Origin: CAYZRY01 sp964630225
GTDB taxonomy: Bacteria > Bacillota_I > Bacilli_A > RF39 > UBA660
Reading direction: 5' to 3'
Assembly (NCBI GenBank): GCA_964630225.1
Contig: CAZVUK010000004.1
Coordinates: 1-49,173 of the forward strand
DNA: 49,173 nucleotides
In this document: positions 42,827-49,173 of the stretch, piece after piece
Numbering within the stretch: the stretch's first letter is position 1
Layout: each line of letters opens with the position of its first letter
Notes under the pieces: generated by a model
Seen by the model: only the letters and a program-made list of their open reading frames with translations
Told to the model about the DNA's origin: nothing
The model's database searches: none
Program-made: the position numbers and the translations under genes

Positions 42827-43681
42827 ATGAAACTTGTAGATACTTGGAAAGATTACGAAATAATTGATGCCACAAAGGGTATGAAACTAGAACGTTGGGG
42901 CGATATTATTTTATCGCGGCCTGATCCGCAAATTATATGGGAAAGCTCTAGTTATAATGATATTAAGCCTCATGCGATTTATCATCGCAGTAATAAAGGG
43001 GGAGGCTTTTGGGAAAACAAAAAAGAGACCCCCGAGAAATGGTTAATAAAGTATAAGGATTTAAGCTTTTGGATTAAACAAATGGGTTTTAAACATACCG
43101 GTCTTTTTCCTGAACAAGCAGTTAATTGGGACTTTATGATAGATAAAATAAAAGTAGCAAATAGACCGATTAAAGTCTTAAACCTTTTTGCTTACACCGG
43201 CGGAGCAACGGTAGCTTGCCTATCTGCCGGAGCCGAAGTAGTACATGTCGACTCTTCCAAAGGAATGGTTGCTTGGGCTAAGGAAAACGCCGAAGTATCA
43301 GGACTAAAAGACGCTAAAGCCAGATACTTAGTCGATGACTGTCGCAAGTTTGTCGAGCGTGAAATAAGAAGAGGAAATAAATACGATGCTATCGTTATGG
43401 ATCCCCCATCTTATGGTAAAGGAGCAAATGGAGAGGTTTGGGATATAGAAAAAGATTTATCAGAACTTGTCACTAGCTGCGCAAGTATATTAACAGACAA
43501 GCCATTATTTTTTATAATAAATACCTATACGACAGGCTTATCAAAAGAGATTTTTGCCAATCTTTTAAAACAAAAACTATCACATTTAGGTGGAGAGATA
43601 GATTCAATAGAAATTGGTTTCAATATTAAAAACGGTAGTTTTAATCTTCCATGCGGAATCACTAATAGGTGGTATTTGTGA
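42827..43681 (+). CDS. Class I rRNA methyltransferase (RlmI-like)
   Basis: A 284-residue S-adenosylmethionine-dependent methyltransferase. The cofactor motif NLFAYTGGATVACLSAGAEVVHVDSS lies near 118-143 and the catalytic motif DPPSYGKG near 199-206, as in RlmI/RlmK-like 23S rRNA cytosine methyltransferases; the N-terminal PUA domain of RlmI is not evident. The GTAGGTG site supports the start. It overlaps the pseudouridine synthase start (GTGA), so two RNA-modification genes are coupled. Confidence 0.88.
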   Translation: MKLVDTWKDYEIIDATKGMKLERWGDIILSRPDPQIIWESSSYNDIKPHAIYHRSNKGGGFWENKKETPEKWLIKYKDLSFWIKQMGFKHTGLFPEQAVNWDFMIDKIKVANRPIKVLNLFAYTGGATVACLSAGAEVVHVDSSKGMVAWAKENAEVSGLKDAKARYLVDDCRKFVEREIRRGNKYDAIVMDPPSYGKGANGEVWDIEKDLSELVTSCASILTDKPLFFIINTYTTGLSKEIFANLLKQKLSHLGGEIDSIEIGFNIKNGSFNLPCGITNRWYL

Positions 43682-44331
43682 AAGTAATTTATGAAGATAA
43701 TCATATAATAGTTGTCTATAAGGATGAAAATATTCCATCTCAAGCAGATAGTAGTAAAGATCAAGATATTTTTACAATGACTAAAGAATATATTAAAAAC
43801 AAATATGATAAACCGGGTAATGTGTATTTGGGACTTTTACATAGACTAGATAGACCGGTGAGCGGGCTAATGCTTATGGCTAAGACAAGCAAAGCAGCAG
43901 GAAGATTATCTAAGGATATTGCCGAAGCGAAAATACTAAAAAAATATTATGCCGTTGTAGAGGGTAATGATCTAAAAGATGAAGATATGCTTGTCGATTA
44001 CTTAATCAAAGGTGATGACCAAATATCTCGCGTAACAGATGAAAAAGACGGAAAGTTAGCTAAGTTAAAGTACAAAAAAATAGTAAGTGATGGGAAACTA
44101 TCATTACTTGATATCGAGCTAATGACAGGAAGACATCACCAAATAAGGGTGCAGCTTGCTTCCCGTGGCTTTCCAATCTATGGAGATCAACGTTATGGCA
44201 AAGGTGAAAAAGCGCAGATTGCCTTAGCGGCATACAAATTAGAGTTCATTCATCCAGTAAGCAAAGAGCTCATGTGTTTTGAGCATTTGGAAACGACAAG
44301 TATCATTAATAAACTATTGCAAAGAAAATAA
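43678..44331 (+). CDS. RluA-family RNA pseudouridine synthase
   Basis: A 217-residue pseudouridine synthase. The catalytic motif HRLDRPVSGLML (Asp in the RLD) is near residues 58-69; RHHQIRVQLASRGFPIYGD is the second conserved block. There is no S4 domain, so it belongs to the short RluA/TruC-like group; the target uridine is unknown. The GTG at 43678 is preferred because AGGTGG lies five bases upstream; an upstream in-frame GTG at 43669 overlaps that site. Confidence 0.92.
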   Translation: MKVIYEDNHIIVVYKDENIPSQADSSKDQDIFTMTKEYIKNKYDKPGNVYLGLLHRLDRPVSGLMLMAKTSKAAGRLSKDIAEAKILKKYYAVVEGNDLKDEDMLVDYLIKGDDQISRVTDEKDGKLAKLKYKKIVSDGKLSLLDIELMTGRHHQIRVQLASRGFPIYGDQRYGKGEKAQIALAAYKLEFIHPVSKELMCFEHLETTSIINKLLQRK

Positions 44332-44376
44332 TTGTTTGGTATCATTATAATTAGATATAATAAGGGAGTAAGAAAT

Positions 44377-45287
44377 ATGAATATAGTAGATTATTTGAGT
44401 TTTGATGTCAGTTGGTTTAAAACACCATCTGGAATAGCTATCACAGCAGGAATTGTTTTACTGCTTGTTGGTATAATAGCGCTTTTAGTATCGGGTGGAA
44501 AGAAAAAGAAAATAGAAACCCCCACGGCACCGGCACCAGCTGAAGTGGCACCAATTGCCGCAACCGCAGCAGTTGTCGTTCCTGAAGCAGCGCCTATGCC
44601 GGCACCAGTGGAGCCAGCCGTTGTAGCGGCAGAAACGCCAGCAGTGCCAGAGCCAGAAGTTGCTCCAGTAGCGCCAGCAGTGCCAGAGCCAGAAGTTGCT
44701 CCAGTAGCGCCANNNNNNNNNNNNNNNNNNNNNNNNNNNNNNNNNNNNNNNNNNNNNNNNNNNNNNNNNNNNNNNNNNNNNNNNNNNNNNNNNNNNNNNN
44801 NNNNNNNNNNNNAGTTGCTCCAGTAGCGCCAGCAGTGCCAGAGCCAGAAGTTGCTCCAGTAGCGCCAGCAGTGCCAGAGCCAGAAGTTGCTCCAGTAGCG
44901 CCACCTGTCGTCGAAACAGTAGTCGAAACACCAGCACCAACCGAAACAGTAACAGAAACACCAGCTATTTACGGGGGAGCAGATCCTCATGTAAATCCTG
45001 AGGTGCCAACGACCGATGCAGATCGTCCAATATATGGAGGAGCAAATCCTTTAGATAATACGGGAGCAATGCCTAGAATCGCTACTCCAGAAGAATTGCC
45101 GGTCCCAGTTCCAGCGGCAGAAACACCGGCTATCGAAACGCCAGCTAGCGAAACACCCGATGCTCCAGTTGTACCGGAAGTGCCAGCCATCGAAGTGCCA
45201 GCAGCAGCGCCTATGCCGACACCAGTGGAGCCAGCCGAAGCGACGACAGCAACACCTACTGACGAAGTAGAAACATTAGAATTTTAA
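44377..45287 (+). CDS. Membrane-anchored Pro/Ala-rich repeat protein (contains assembly gap)
   Basis: An N-terminal membrane helix (about 19-40) and Lys cluster are followed by a long Pro/Ala/Val/Glu-rich region with tandem 12-residue repeats (PAVPEPEVAPVA) and a C-terminal part with two YGGA(D/N)P motifs (AIYGGADPHVN, PIYGGANPLDN). The 100-N gap lies in the repeats. With 100 bases the frames on the two sides do not join, but the repeat phase requires 17+36n missing bases, which does restore the frame, so I call one intact gene. AAGGGAG supports the ATG at 44377. Function is unknown; the tail resembles those of CpaF and VirD4 here. Confidence 0.72.
44641..44903 (+). repeat. 36-bp tandem repeat interrupted by gap
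   Basis: Units at 44641-44676, 44677-44712, a partial unit (last 19 bases) at 44813-44831, then 44832-44867 and 44868-44903; identical by eye and each encodes 12 residues. Confidence 0.95.
44713..44812. other. Assembly gap (100 N)
   Basis: Exactly 100 N inside the tandem repeat; a placeholder of unknown true size. Confidence 0.99.
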
Positions 45288-45309
45288 AAGATAGCTTGCT
45301 ATCTTTTTT
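45286..45309 (+). terminator. Terminator of the repeat-protein gene
   Basis: AAAAGATAGC-TT-GCTATCTTTT followed by T residues, starting at the stop codon. Confidence 0.92.
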
Positions 45310-45330
45310 GTTTACATCAAGCTTAGGTTA

Positions 45331-45373
45331 ATCTAAGACAAAATTTGACTTTCTTAGATAAATATGGTATAAT
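45331..45373 (+). promoter_or_regulatory. Promoter with palindromic operator
   Basis: TTGACT (45345-45350), 17 bases, extended -10 TGG-TATAAT (45368-45373). An inverted repeat ATCTAAGA (45331-45338) / TCTTAGAT (45352-45359) flanks the -35, and a third CTTAG half-site lies at about 45322. Confidence 0.7.
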
Positions 45374-45427
45374 TCATTCACATTTAGAGATTATAGTGAT
45401 TAAGCTTTATAGGGGGTAAGATTAATT

Positions 45428-45847
45428 ATGAAACAATCGTATATTTTTGAATACCAAAATGAAAACGAATTTAAAAAACGTGAACGAACAGTTCGTAAAT
45501 ATAATATGCTTGCATATAAAAAATTAACATTTGAATATTATCCTGAGATAAGAAATGGTAATTTTTTAGGTGAGCTTGAATCAGTTAATAAAAAAGAAGG
45601 AACTAAAACATATAATTTAAAGCTTCCTACTGATGAACTTTTCTGTAAAGTACATGGTGAGATTAGACTTCACTATACGGTCTATGAAGATAAGAACATC
45701 GTTTTATTAACTAATATAACACCTGATGAAATATTAGAAGAGGCCCATAGAACAGAGCTTGGTACCTATAAGGGAGTAATGATCTCAAAGAAAAATCCGG
45801 AAAAAGATATGTTTAAAGTAAATCTGTTAAACATGTTACAGAAATAG
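45428..45847 (+). CDS. Hypothetical protein
   Basis: A 139-residue soluble protein, rich in charged residues, with a probable mixed alpha/beta fold (for example LFCKVHGEIRLHYTVYEDKNIVLLTNITPDEILEEAHRTE). No family is recognised. An AGGGGG site and a strong extended -10 promoter with a palindrome precede it, so it is likely regulated and well expressed. A terminator directly follows, making it a single-gene unit. Confidence 0.72.
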   Translation: MKQSYIFEYQNENEFKKRERTVRKYNMLAYKKLTFEYYPEIRNGNFLGELESVNKKEGTKTYNLKLPTDELFCKVHGEIRLHYTVYEDKNIVLLTNITPDEILEEAHRTELGTYKGVMISKKNPEKDMFKVNLLNMLQK

Positions 45848-45866
45848 AGCTTAAAGCTCTTTTTTA
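45846..45866 (+). terminator. Terminator
   Basis: AGAGCT-TAA-AGCTCT then T-run, overlapping the stop of the preceding gene. Confidence 0.85.
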
Positions 45867-45915
45867 TTGAAAAAAAGTTATAAGCCCTATATAATTATTA
45901 TAGTAGGAGAATAAT

Positions 45916-46479
45916 ATGGAAAATAAAAAAGGCTTTACTTTAGTAGAACTTATGGCAGTTATAATTATACTTGGAATACTTCTTACGATAGCTATTCCAA
46001 ATACTTTAGCTATGCTTGAAAGAAATAAGAAAGATTCATTTGTCGAGGATGCTAAGAAATTTATCTCGCTTACTCAAGCTAAAGTGGAAACAGATAAAAG
46101 AATAGAGAAACCTAAGGATGATATGACTGCTACTTTAGTAACAATGAAGTATCTAAATAATAGTGATTTAGAGAAATCACCATATGGTTTTAACTATATG
46201 CCAGAGATGAGTTTTGTCATTGTTACACGAAGTGGGGGAAGATATGTCTATTACGTCAATTTAATAGCATGTAAAGACGTCAGCTGTGTTGGTAATGATG
46301 TTGTTGGATTAAATGTCATTACCGATGTTCAGCTCCAAAATGATGGCTCTAGAGACCTAATTAGAAGGGGCGACGTTGTAACGGACTTCATAACATACAA
46401 TTCAGTCGTTGGAACTTATGATGCTTCGGTTAGCCTGCGTTCTAAAATAGGTAACCGTGTCGTAAACAACCTATACTAA
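45916..46479 (+). CDS. Type IV prepilin-like protein 1
   Basis: A 187-residue prepilin. The leader MENKKG is followed by FTLVELMAVIIILGILLTIAIPN, the class III prepilin signature with Glu at +5 after the Gly cleavage site, continuing into the long N-terminal helix. The globular head has two Cys (ACKDVSCVG). Prepilin peptidase would cut after Gly6. No type IV pilus assembly ATPase, platform or PilD gene is near. A TATA-like box before 45900 and AGGAG support the start. Confidence 0.9.
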   Translation: MENKKGFTLVELMAVIIILGILLTIAIPNTLAMLERNKKDSFVEDAKKFISLTQAKVETDKRIEKPKDDMTATLVTMKYLNNSDLEKSPYGFNYMPEMSFVIVTRSGGRYVYYVNLIACKDVSCVGNDVVGLNVITDVQLQNDGSRDLIRRGDVVTDFITYNSVVGTYDASVSLRSKIGNRVVNNLY

Positions 46480-46499
46480 TGTAAACTTATAAAAATCTA

Positions 46500-46528
46500 T
46501 TGCAAAAGAAATAGCGTCGTGATAAAAT
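46500..46528 (+). promoter_or_regulatory. Promoter of prepilin 2
   Basis: TTGCAA (46500-46505), 17-base spacer, TAAAAT (46523-46528), AAGGAAGG ribosome site before ATG 46562. Confidence 0.6.
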
Positions 46529-46561
46529 TAATTTATAAAATAGAAAGGAAGGATAAAGAAG

Positions 46562-47119
46562 ATGAATAAGAAAGGATTTACGCTAATCGAGTTATTGGCA
46601 GTAATTATTATACTAGGTTTACTTATGGCTATTGCTATACCAAGTGTAACTAGATATATCGATCAATCAAGAAAAAAGACACTAGTTAATACGATCAATA
46701 ATTACTTGTCAGCTGCTGTTACGGATATGAACGCTGGTGATGAATATAATTTCAAAACTCTAGGTGGTAGTCCAGTAACAGTTAGCGCGTATACTACAGG
46801 TACCTTATTCGCTATTCCGGTTGGATGTGTCAATCTTGAAAAAGGTGGAAACAATCCATATGGACAATGGAAACCAGGATCTTATGTTCTAGCTGTATAC
46901 ACTGGTGAAGGATTCAAATACGGATTCCAGTTCGCTGAATCTCAAGGTCATTATATGCCGGCGACAAGTTCAGAAGCGATTAAAGTAGGAACTATTACAA
47001 CTGGTACAAATACTATTAACGAATACACAACATCTACAGTATCAGGTGTAACTATCGGTGGAGTAACTCCAACTAATGTTGCAGTTGCAGAATGTACTGA
47101 TAAGTGGAGAGCAAACTAA
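46562..47119 (+). CDS. Type IV prepilin-like protein 2
   Basis: A 185-residue prepilin beginning MNKKGFTLIELLAVIIILGLLMAIAIPSV, again with the Gly cleavage site and Glu at +5, followed by a Thr/Gly-rich beta head and two Cys (VGCVN and AECTDKW). The composition and its own promoter suggest a major pilin, with prepilin 1 as a minor one; this is inference. It may form pseudopili, a competence-type pilus or a T2SS-like fibre, and could use machinery elsewhere in the genome. A strong terminator follows. Confidence 0.9.
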   Translation: MNKKGFTLIELLAVIIILGLLMAIAIPSVTRYIDQSRKKTLVNTINNYLSAAVTDMNAGDEYNFKTLGGSPVTVSAYTTGTLFAIPVGCVNLEKGGNNPYGQWKPGSYVLAVYTGEGFKYGFQFAESQGHYMPATSSEAIKVGTITTGTNTINEYTTSTVSGVTIGGVTPTNVAVAECTDKWRAN

Positions 47120-47146
47120 AAGAAGTTAATAACTTCTTTTTTTTTA
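47118..47146 (+). terminator. Terminator of prepilin 2
   Basis: AAAAGAAGTT / AACTTCTTTT with AAT loop and long T-run. Confidence 0.92.
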
Positions 47147-47201
47147 TTGTATATTTATATCTTGTTTGGTATAATACCAATAGAAATCAAGGAGGGATAA
47201 T

Positions 47202-47366
47202 ATGGCAAAAATTGGTAACAGACAAAGAAAGACTTTAGTATGTACTGTCTGTAATGAAGAAAATTATCGCGTAGAAAAAAATATCAAAAATACGACTGAA
47301 CGTCTAGAATTAAGTAAATATTGTGCGAGATGTCAAAAACACACAGCGCATAAAGAAAAGAAATAA
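47202..47366 (+). CDS. rpmG: 50S ribosomal protein L33
   Basis: A 54-residue protein MAKIGNRQRKTLVCTVCNEE..., with two CXXC pairs (CTVC, CARC) of the zinc-binding L33 type and a basic tail. It starts seven bases after an AAGGAGGG site, downstream of a TATAAT near 47170. It lies eight bases before efp, so the two translation genes are probably co-transcribed. Confidence 0.95.
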   Translation: MAKIGNRQRKTLVCTVCNEENYRVEKNIKNTTERLELSKYCARCQKHTAHKEKK

Positions 47367-47374
47367 GATAGAAT

Positions 47375-47932
47375 ATGATTAATGTAAATGACTTAAAAAA
47401 TGGTATGACCATCAAGATTGATCACAATATTTATCTAGTTATCGAATTTCAACATGTAAAACCAGGTAAAGGACCAGCTTTCGTTAGAACTAAACTAAAA
47501 AATATTAGAACAGGTGCAACCACTGATCAAACATTTAATACAAGTGTTAAATTCGAACAAGCTCATATTGAGAAGCACGAGATGCAATTTCTATATAACG
47601 ATACAGATGTTTATCATTTTATGAACATGGAAACATATGATCAACTTGAAATCAAGAAAGATATACTTGGAGATAATATCAATTATTTAAAAGAGAATCT
47701 TCTTGTCCAGATAGATATATACGGCAGTGAAATTATCGGTATTACTTTACCTGATAAAGTAGCTCTCAAAGTAGTATCAACCGAACCAGCGGTTAAAGGT
47801 AACACGACGTCTAGTGCCATGAAGGATGCCAGTTTTGAGACAGGTTATGTCACTAAAGTTCCAATCTTTATCGAAGAAGGTGAAGAACTACTTATATCTA
47901 CAACTGATGGAAAATATTCATCACGAGCATAA
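47375..47932 (+). CDS. efp: Elongation factor P
   Basis: A 185-residue translation factor that rescues ribosomes stalled at polyproline. The N-terminal KOW-like domain carries the conserved loop HVKPGKGPAFVRTKLKN with the Lys at the tip that is modified in many bacteria (5-aminopentanol in Bacillus). OB domains follow, ending DGKYSSRA. The start has only a weak ribosome site, in line with coupling to rpmG. The polyproline-rich proteins here (CpaF and VirD4 tails) would be natural clients. Confidence 0.96.
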   Translation: MINVNDLKNGMTIKIDHNIYLVIEFQHVKPGKGPAFVRTKLKNIRTGATTDQTFNTSVKFEQAHIEKHEMQFLYNDTDVYHFMNMETYDQLEIKKDILGDNINYLKENLLVQIDIYGSEIIGITLPDKVALKVVSTEPAVKGNTTSSAMKDASFETGYVTKVPIFIEEGEELLISTTDGKYSSRA

Positions 47933-47956
47933 AATACCTAAAATTAGGTATTTTTT
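47931..47956 (+). terminator. efp terminator
   Basis: AAATACCTAA / TTAGGTATTT with AA loop and T-run, overlapping the efp stop. Confidence 0.9.
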
Positions 47957-47957
47957 A

Positions 47958-47986
47958 TTGAAATTATTAGTCAAAAGTTGTATAAT
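47958..47986 (+). promoter_or_regulatory. tRNA-Arg promoter
   Basis: TTGAAA (47958-47963), 17 bases, perfect TATAAT (47981-47986), 12 bases before the tRNA. Confidence 0.75.
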
Positions 47987-47998
47987 CATATTTGTTAT

Positions 47999-48075
<77 letters not shown>

Positions 48076-48086
48076 TTATGTAAAGC

Positions 48087-48110
48087 ACCTTGTTAAACAA
48101 GGTTTTTTTT
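48087..48110 (+). terminator. Terminator after tRNA-Arg
   Basis: ACCTTGT / ACAAGGT hairpin with eight T residues. Confidence 0.9.
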
Positions 48111-48165
48111 ATGTGAAAAACTGTCTAATTATTAAAAAAATCTTTAAATTTGCTTGCATAATAGG

Positions 48166-48171
48166 TATAAT
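48166..48171 (+). promoter_or_regulatory. -10 box before leader peptide
   Basis: TATAAT at 48166-48171; a TTTAAA at 48143-48148 could be a weak -35 at 17 bases. Confidence 0.45.
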
Positions 48172-48189
48172 TATATTGGAGAGTAATAT

Positions 48190-48249
48190 ATGATTGATTT
48201 TGTTTTAGAACAATTGATTTTTATTATGACTAAGATGCAAATCCGTTAG
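48190..48249 (+). CDS. 19-residue leader peptide
   Basis: A short frame MIDFVLEQLIFIMTKMQIR ending TAG, with a TGGAGAG ribosome site at proper distance. Its last codons form the left arm of the following terminator-like hairpin, and its stop lies in the loop. This is the layout of a transcription-attenuation leader for the downstream phosphoesterase-like gene; no run of one regulatory amino acid is obvious. Confidence 0.5.
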   Translation: MIDFVLEQLIFIMTKMQIR

Positions 48250-48270
48250 ATTTTGGCATCTTTTATTTTG
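48232..48270 (+). terminator. Attenuator-like hairpin
   Basis: AAGATGC (48232-48238) / GCATCTT (48256-48262) with further pairing inside (AAA/TTT, TC/GA), then TTATTTT. It lies between the leader peptide and the next gene, whose GGGGAGG site follows. Confidence 0.6.
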
Positions 48271-48286
48271 TATTTGGGGAGGTAAT

Positions 48287-49173
48287 ATGAAAAACGAAAT
48301 AGATAAATTAATTTTGAGAGATGCAATAGTTGCAGAACTCGATAAAGGAACGACACTTAGTAAAGTATGTAATAAGTATCAAGTTGATTATATTAAAGTA
48401 CTAGCTATTGTAGATTCTCTAATTATGGAAGGATTCAATGTCGATACAGTTGAAATGGCCGATAAAGATATCCATATTAAAAACTATGGTCACAGGAGAT
48501 TGCTTGATCCTGTTCCATTCAAAGTAAAAAATGATGATAGAAACCTGAGAATAGTTTTAGTATCTGATACATATATGGGTTCTAGATTTGAACAATTAGC
48601 GATACTTAACAATATTTATTACAATGCACATATCGATTTTAATCCAGATTTCTTTATCCATTGTGGAGATCTTTCAGCCGGAGTATATGCCGCATCAAAT
48701 AAGATGTTAAATCAAACTCTTTTTGCCAGAACATTCGAAGAACAAGTAGATCACATTACAAATTTTTATCCATACATCGAAGGAACACCTACTTATTTTA
48801 TTACTGGTGAACGTGATGAAACTCATTTAAAGGCTGATAAAGCAAATGAACTAGGAATTGCTGTATCAGAAGCAAGACCAGATGATCTTATTTACCTAGG
48901 TCAATATGCTAAAAATCTTCATATATATAATGAATATAATAATAATAAAATTAAATTTAGGATAGAACATAAATCGGGAAGATCACCATATACAGTATCT
49001 TATCCGACCCAAAGAGAACTAGATGCAATGCGAAGTGATGATAAACCGAACTTTCTAATTCATGCTCACTGGTTTACTTCGAGTGATTTCATGGTACGTG
49101 GCGTCAAAGCCATACAAGTACCAGGTTTGGTCGGTGATATACCATCGCGAAGCAATATGGGGTCTAACACCAT
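48287..49173 (+). CDS. Metallophosphoesterase-like protein (partial at right edge)
   Basis: At least 295 residues, running off the window. An N-terminal helical domain (about 1-80) precedes a calcineurin-like phosphoesterase fold: strand IVLVSDTYMGS (about 87-97), FIHCGDL, FITGERDE and FLIHAHW match the metal-binding blocks in order. However the first His (SDxHxG) is Tyr, and GNHD reads GERD, so several metal ligands are lost and activity is uncertain. GGGGAGG seven bases upstream supports the start. Confidence 0.75.
   Translation, partial: MKNEIDKLILRDAIVAELDKGTTLSKVCNKYQVDYIKVLAIVDSLIMEGFNVDTVEMADKDIHIKNYGHRRLLDPVPFKVKNDDRNLRIVLVSDTYMGSRFEQLAILNNIYYNAHIDFNPDFFIHCGDLSAGVYAASNKMLNQTLFARTFEEQVDHITNFYPYIEGTPTYFITGERDETHLKADKANELGIAVSEARPDDLIYLGQYAKNLHIYNEYNNNKIKFRIEHKSGRSPYTVSYPTQRELDAMRSDDKPNFLIHAHWFTSSDFMVRGVKAIQVPGLVGDIPSRSNMGSNT

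Noticed and set aside
44641..44903. CRISPR array
   Set aside because: Units are directly adjacent with no unique spacers and encode an in-frame protein repeat.
44391..44990. Long minus-strand open frames across the repeat region
   Set aside because: They arise from the Pro/Ala-rich 36-bp repeats read backwards; no ribosome site or sensible start, and the plus-strand gene with a membrane anchor explains the region.

Overview
The window is one contiguous piece of a low-GC bacterial chromosome with short intergenic gaps. TGA is used as a stop (for example at 3035-3037, 25824-25826 and 42057-42059) and Trp is TGG, so this is code 11 and not a Mycoplasma-type code. Gene content (TypA, EF-P with a lysine tip, zinc-type L33, PerR/peroxiredoxin, pyruvate formate-lyase, MscL, tRNAs with encoded CCA), sigma-A-like promoters, GGAGG ribosome sites and no outer-membrane genes point to a fermentative, monoderm Firmicute. 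My best guess is an uncultured gut Bacilli/Mollicutes-related lineage such as RF39; this is inference. A 100-N run at 44713-44812 shows that the source is a scaffolded draft assembly.

Layout. 1-6591: housekeeping (tRNA-Gly, Nudix, typA, thioredoxin-like membrane protein, trmL, tRNA-Ala, polyprenyl synthase, lipid kinase, thioredoxin-like lipoprotein). 6697-14176: two tandem copies of a giant cysteine-rich surface-protein unit; the first copy is one fused 1206-codon gene, the second is two separate genes. 14288-20897: a Tad/Flp-like pilus assembly set (pseudopilin-like protein, CpaB, CpaF, TadB, TadC, a 57-residue Flp-like pilin, a TadE-like protein, a degenerate CpaE). 20983-33022: a type IV secretion set (two VirB2-like pilins, pseudopilin-like surface protein, VirB6, VirB3/PrgI, VirB4 split in two, SpoIID/C39 wall protein, lipoprotein, VirD4). 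33080-37137: secreted nuclease, PH-domain protein and two membrane proteins of unknown role. 37224-44331: tRNA-Cys, PerR-peroxiredoxin, hypothetical, MscL, Spx/ArsC-like, pflB-pflA, rRNA methyltransferase, pseudouridine synthase. 44377-49173: Pro/Ala-rich repeat protein spanning the gap, hypothetical, two type IV prepilins, rpmG, efp, tRNA-Arg, and a metallophosphoesterase-like gene preceded by a leader peptide and attenuator-like hairpin.

The centre of interest is 6.7-33 kb. Cys-rich adhesin-like proteins, a Tad-like pilus motor and a VirB/D4-like translocation channel lie head to tail on one strand. The window shows no relaxase, integrase, transposase or att repeats, and ordinary chromosomal genes lie on both sides. 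I infer a resident surface machine for adhesion, secretion or DNA uptake rather than a mobile conjugative element. The thioredoxin-like lipoprotein, divergent from the Cys-rich genes, could serve their disulfides, and the nuclease next to VirD4 could process DNA at the surface. Most transcription units end in a short hairpin/T-tract terminator directly followed by the next promoter.
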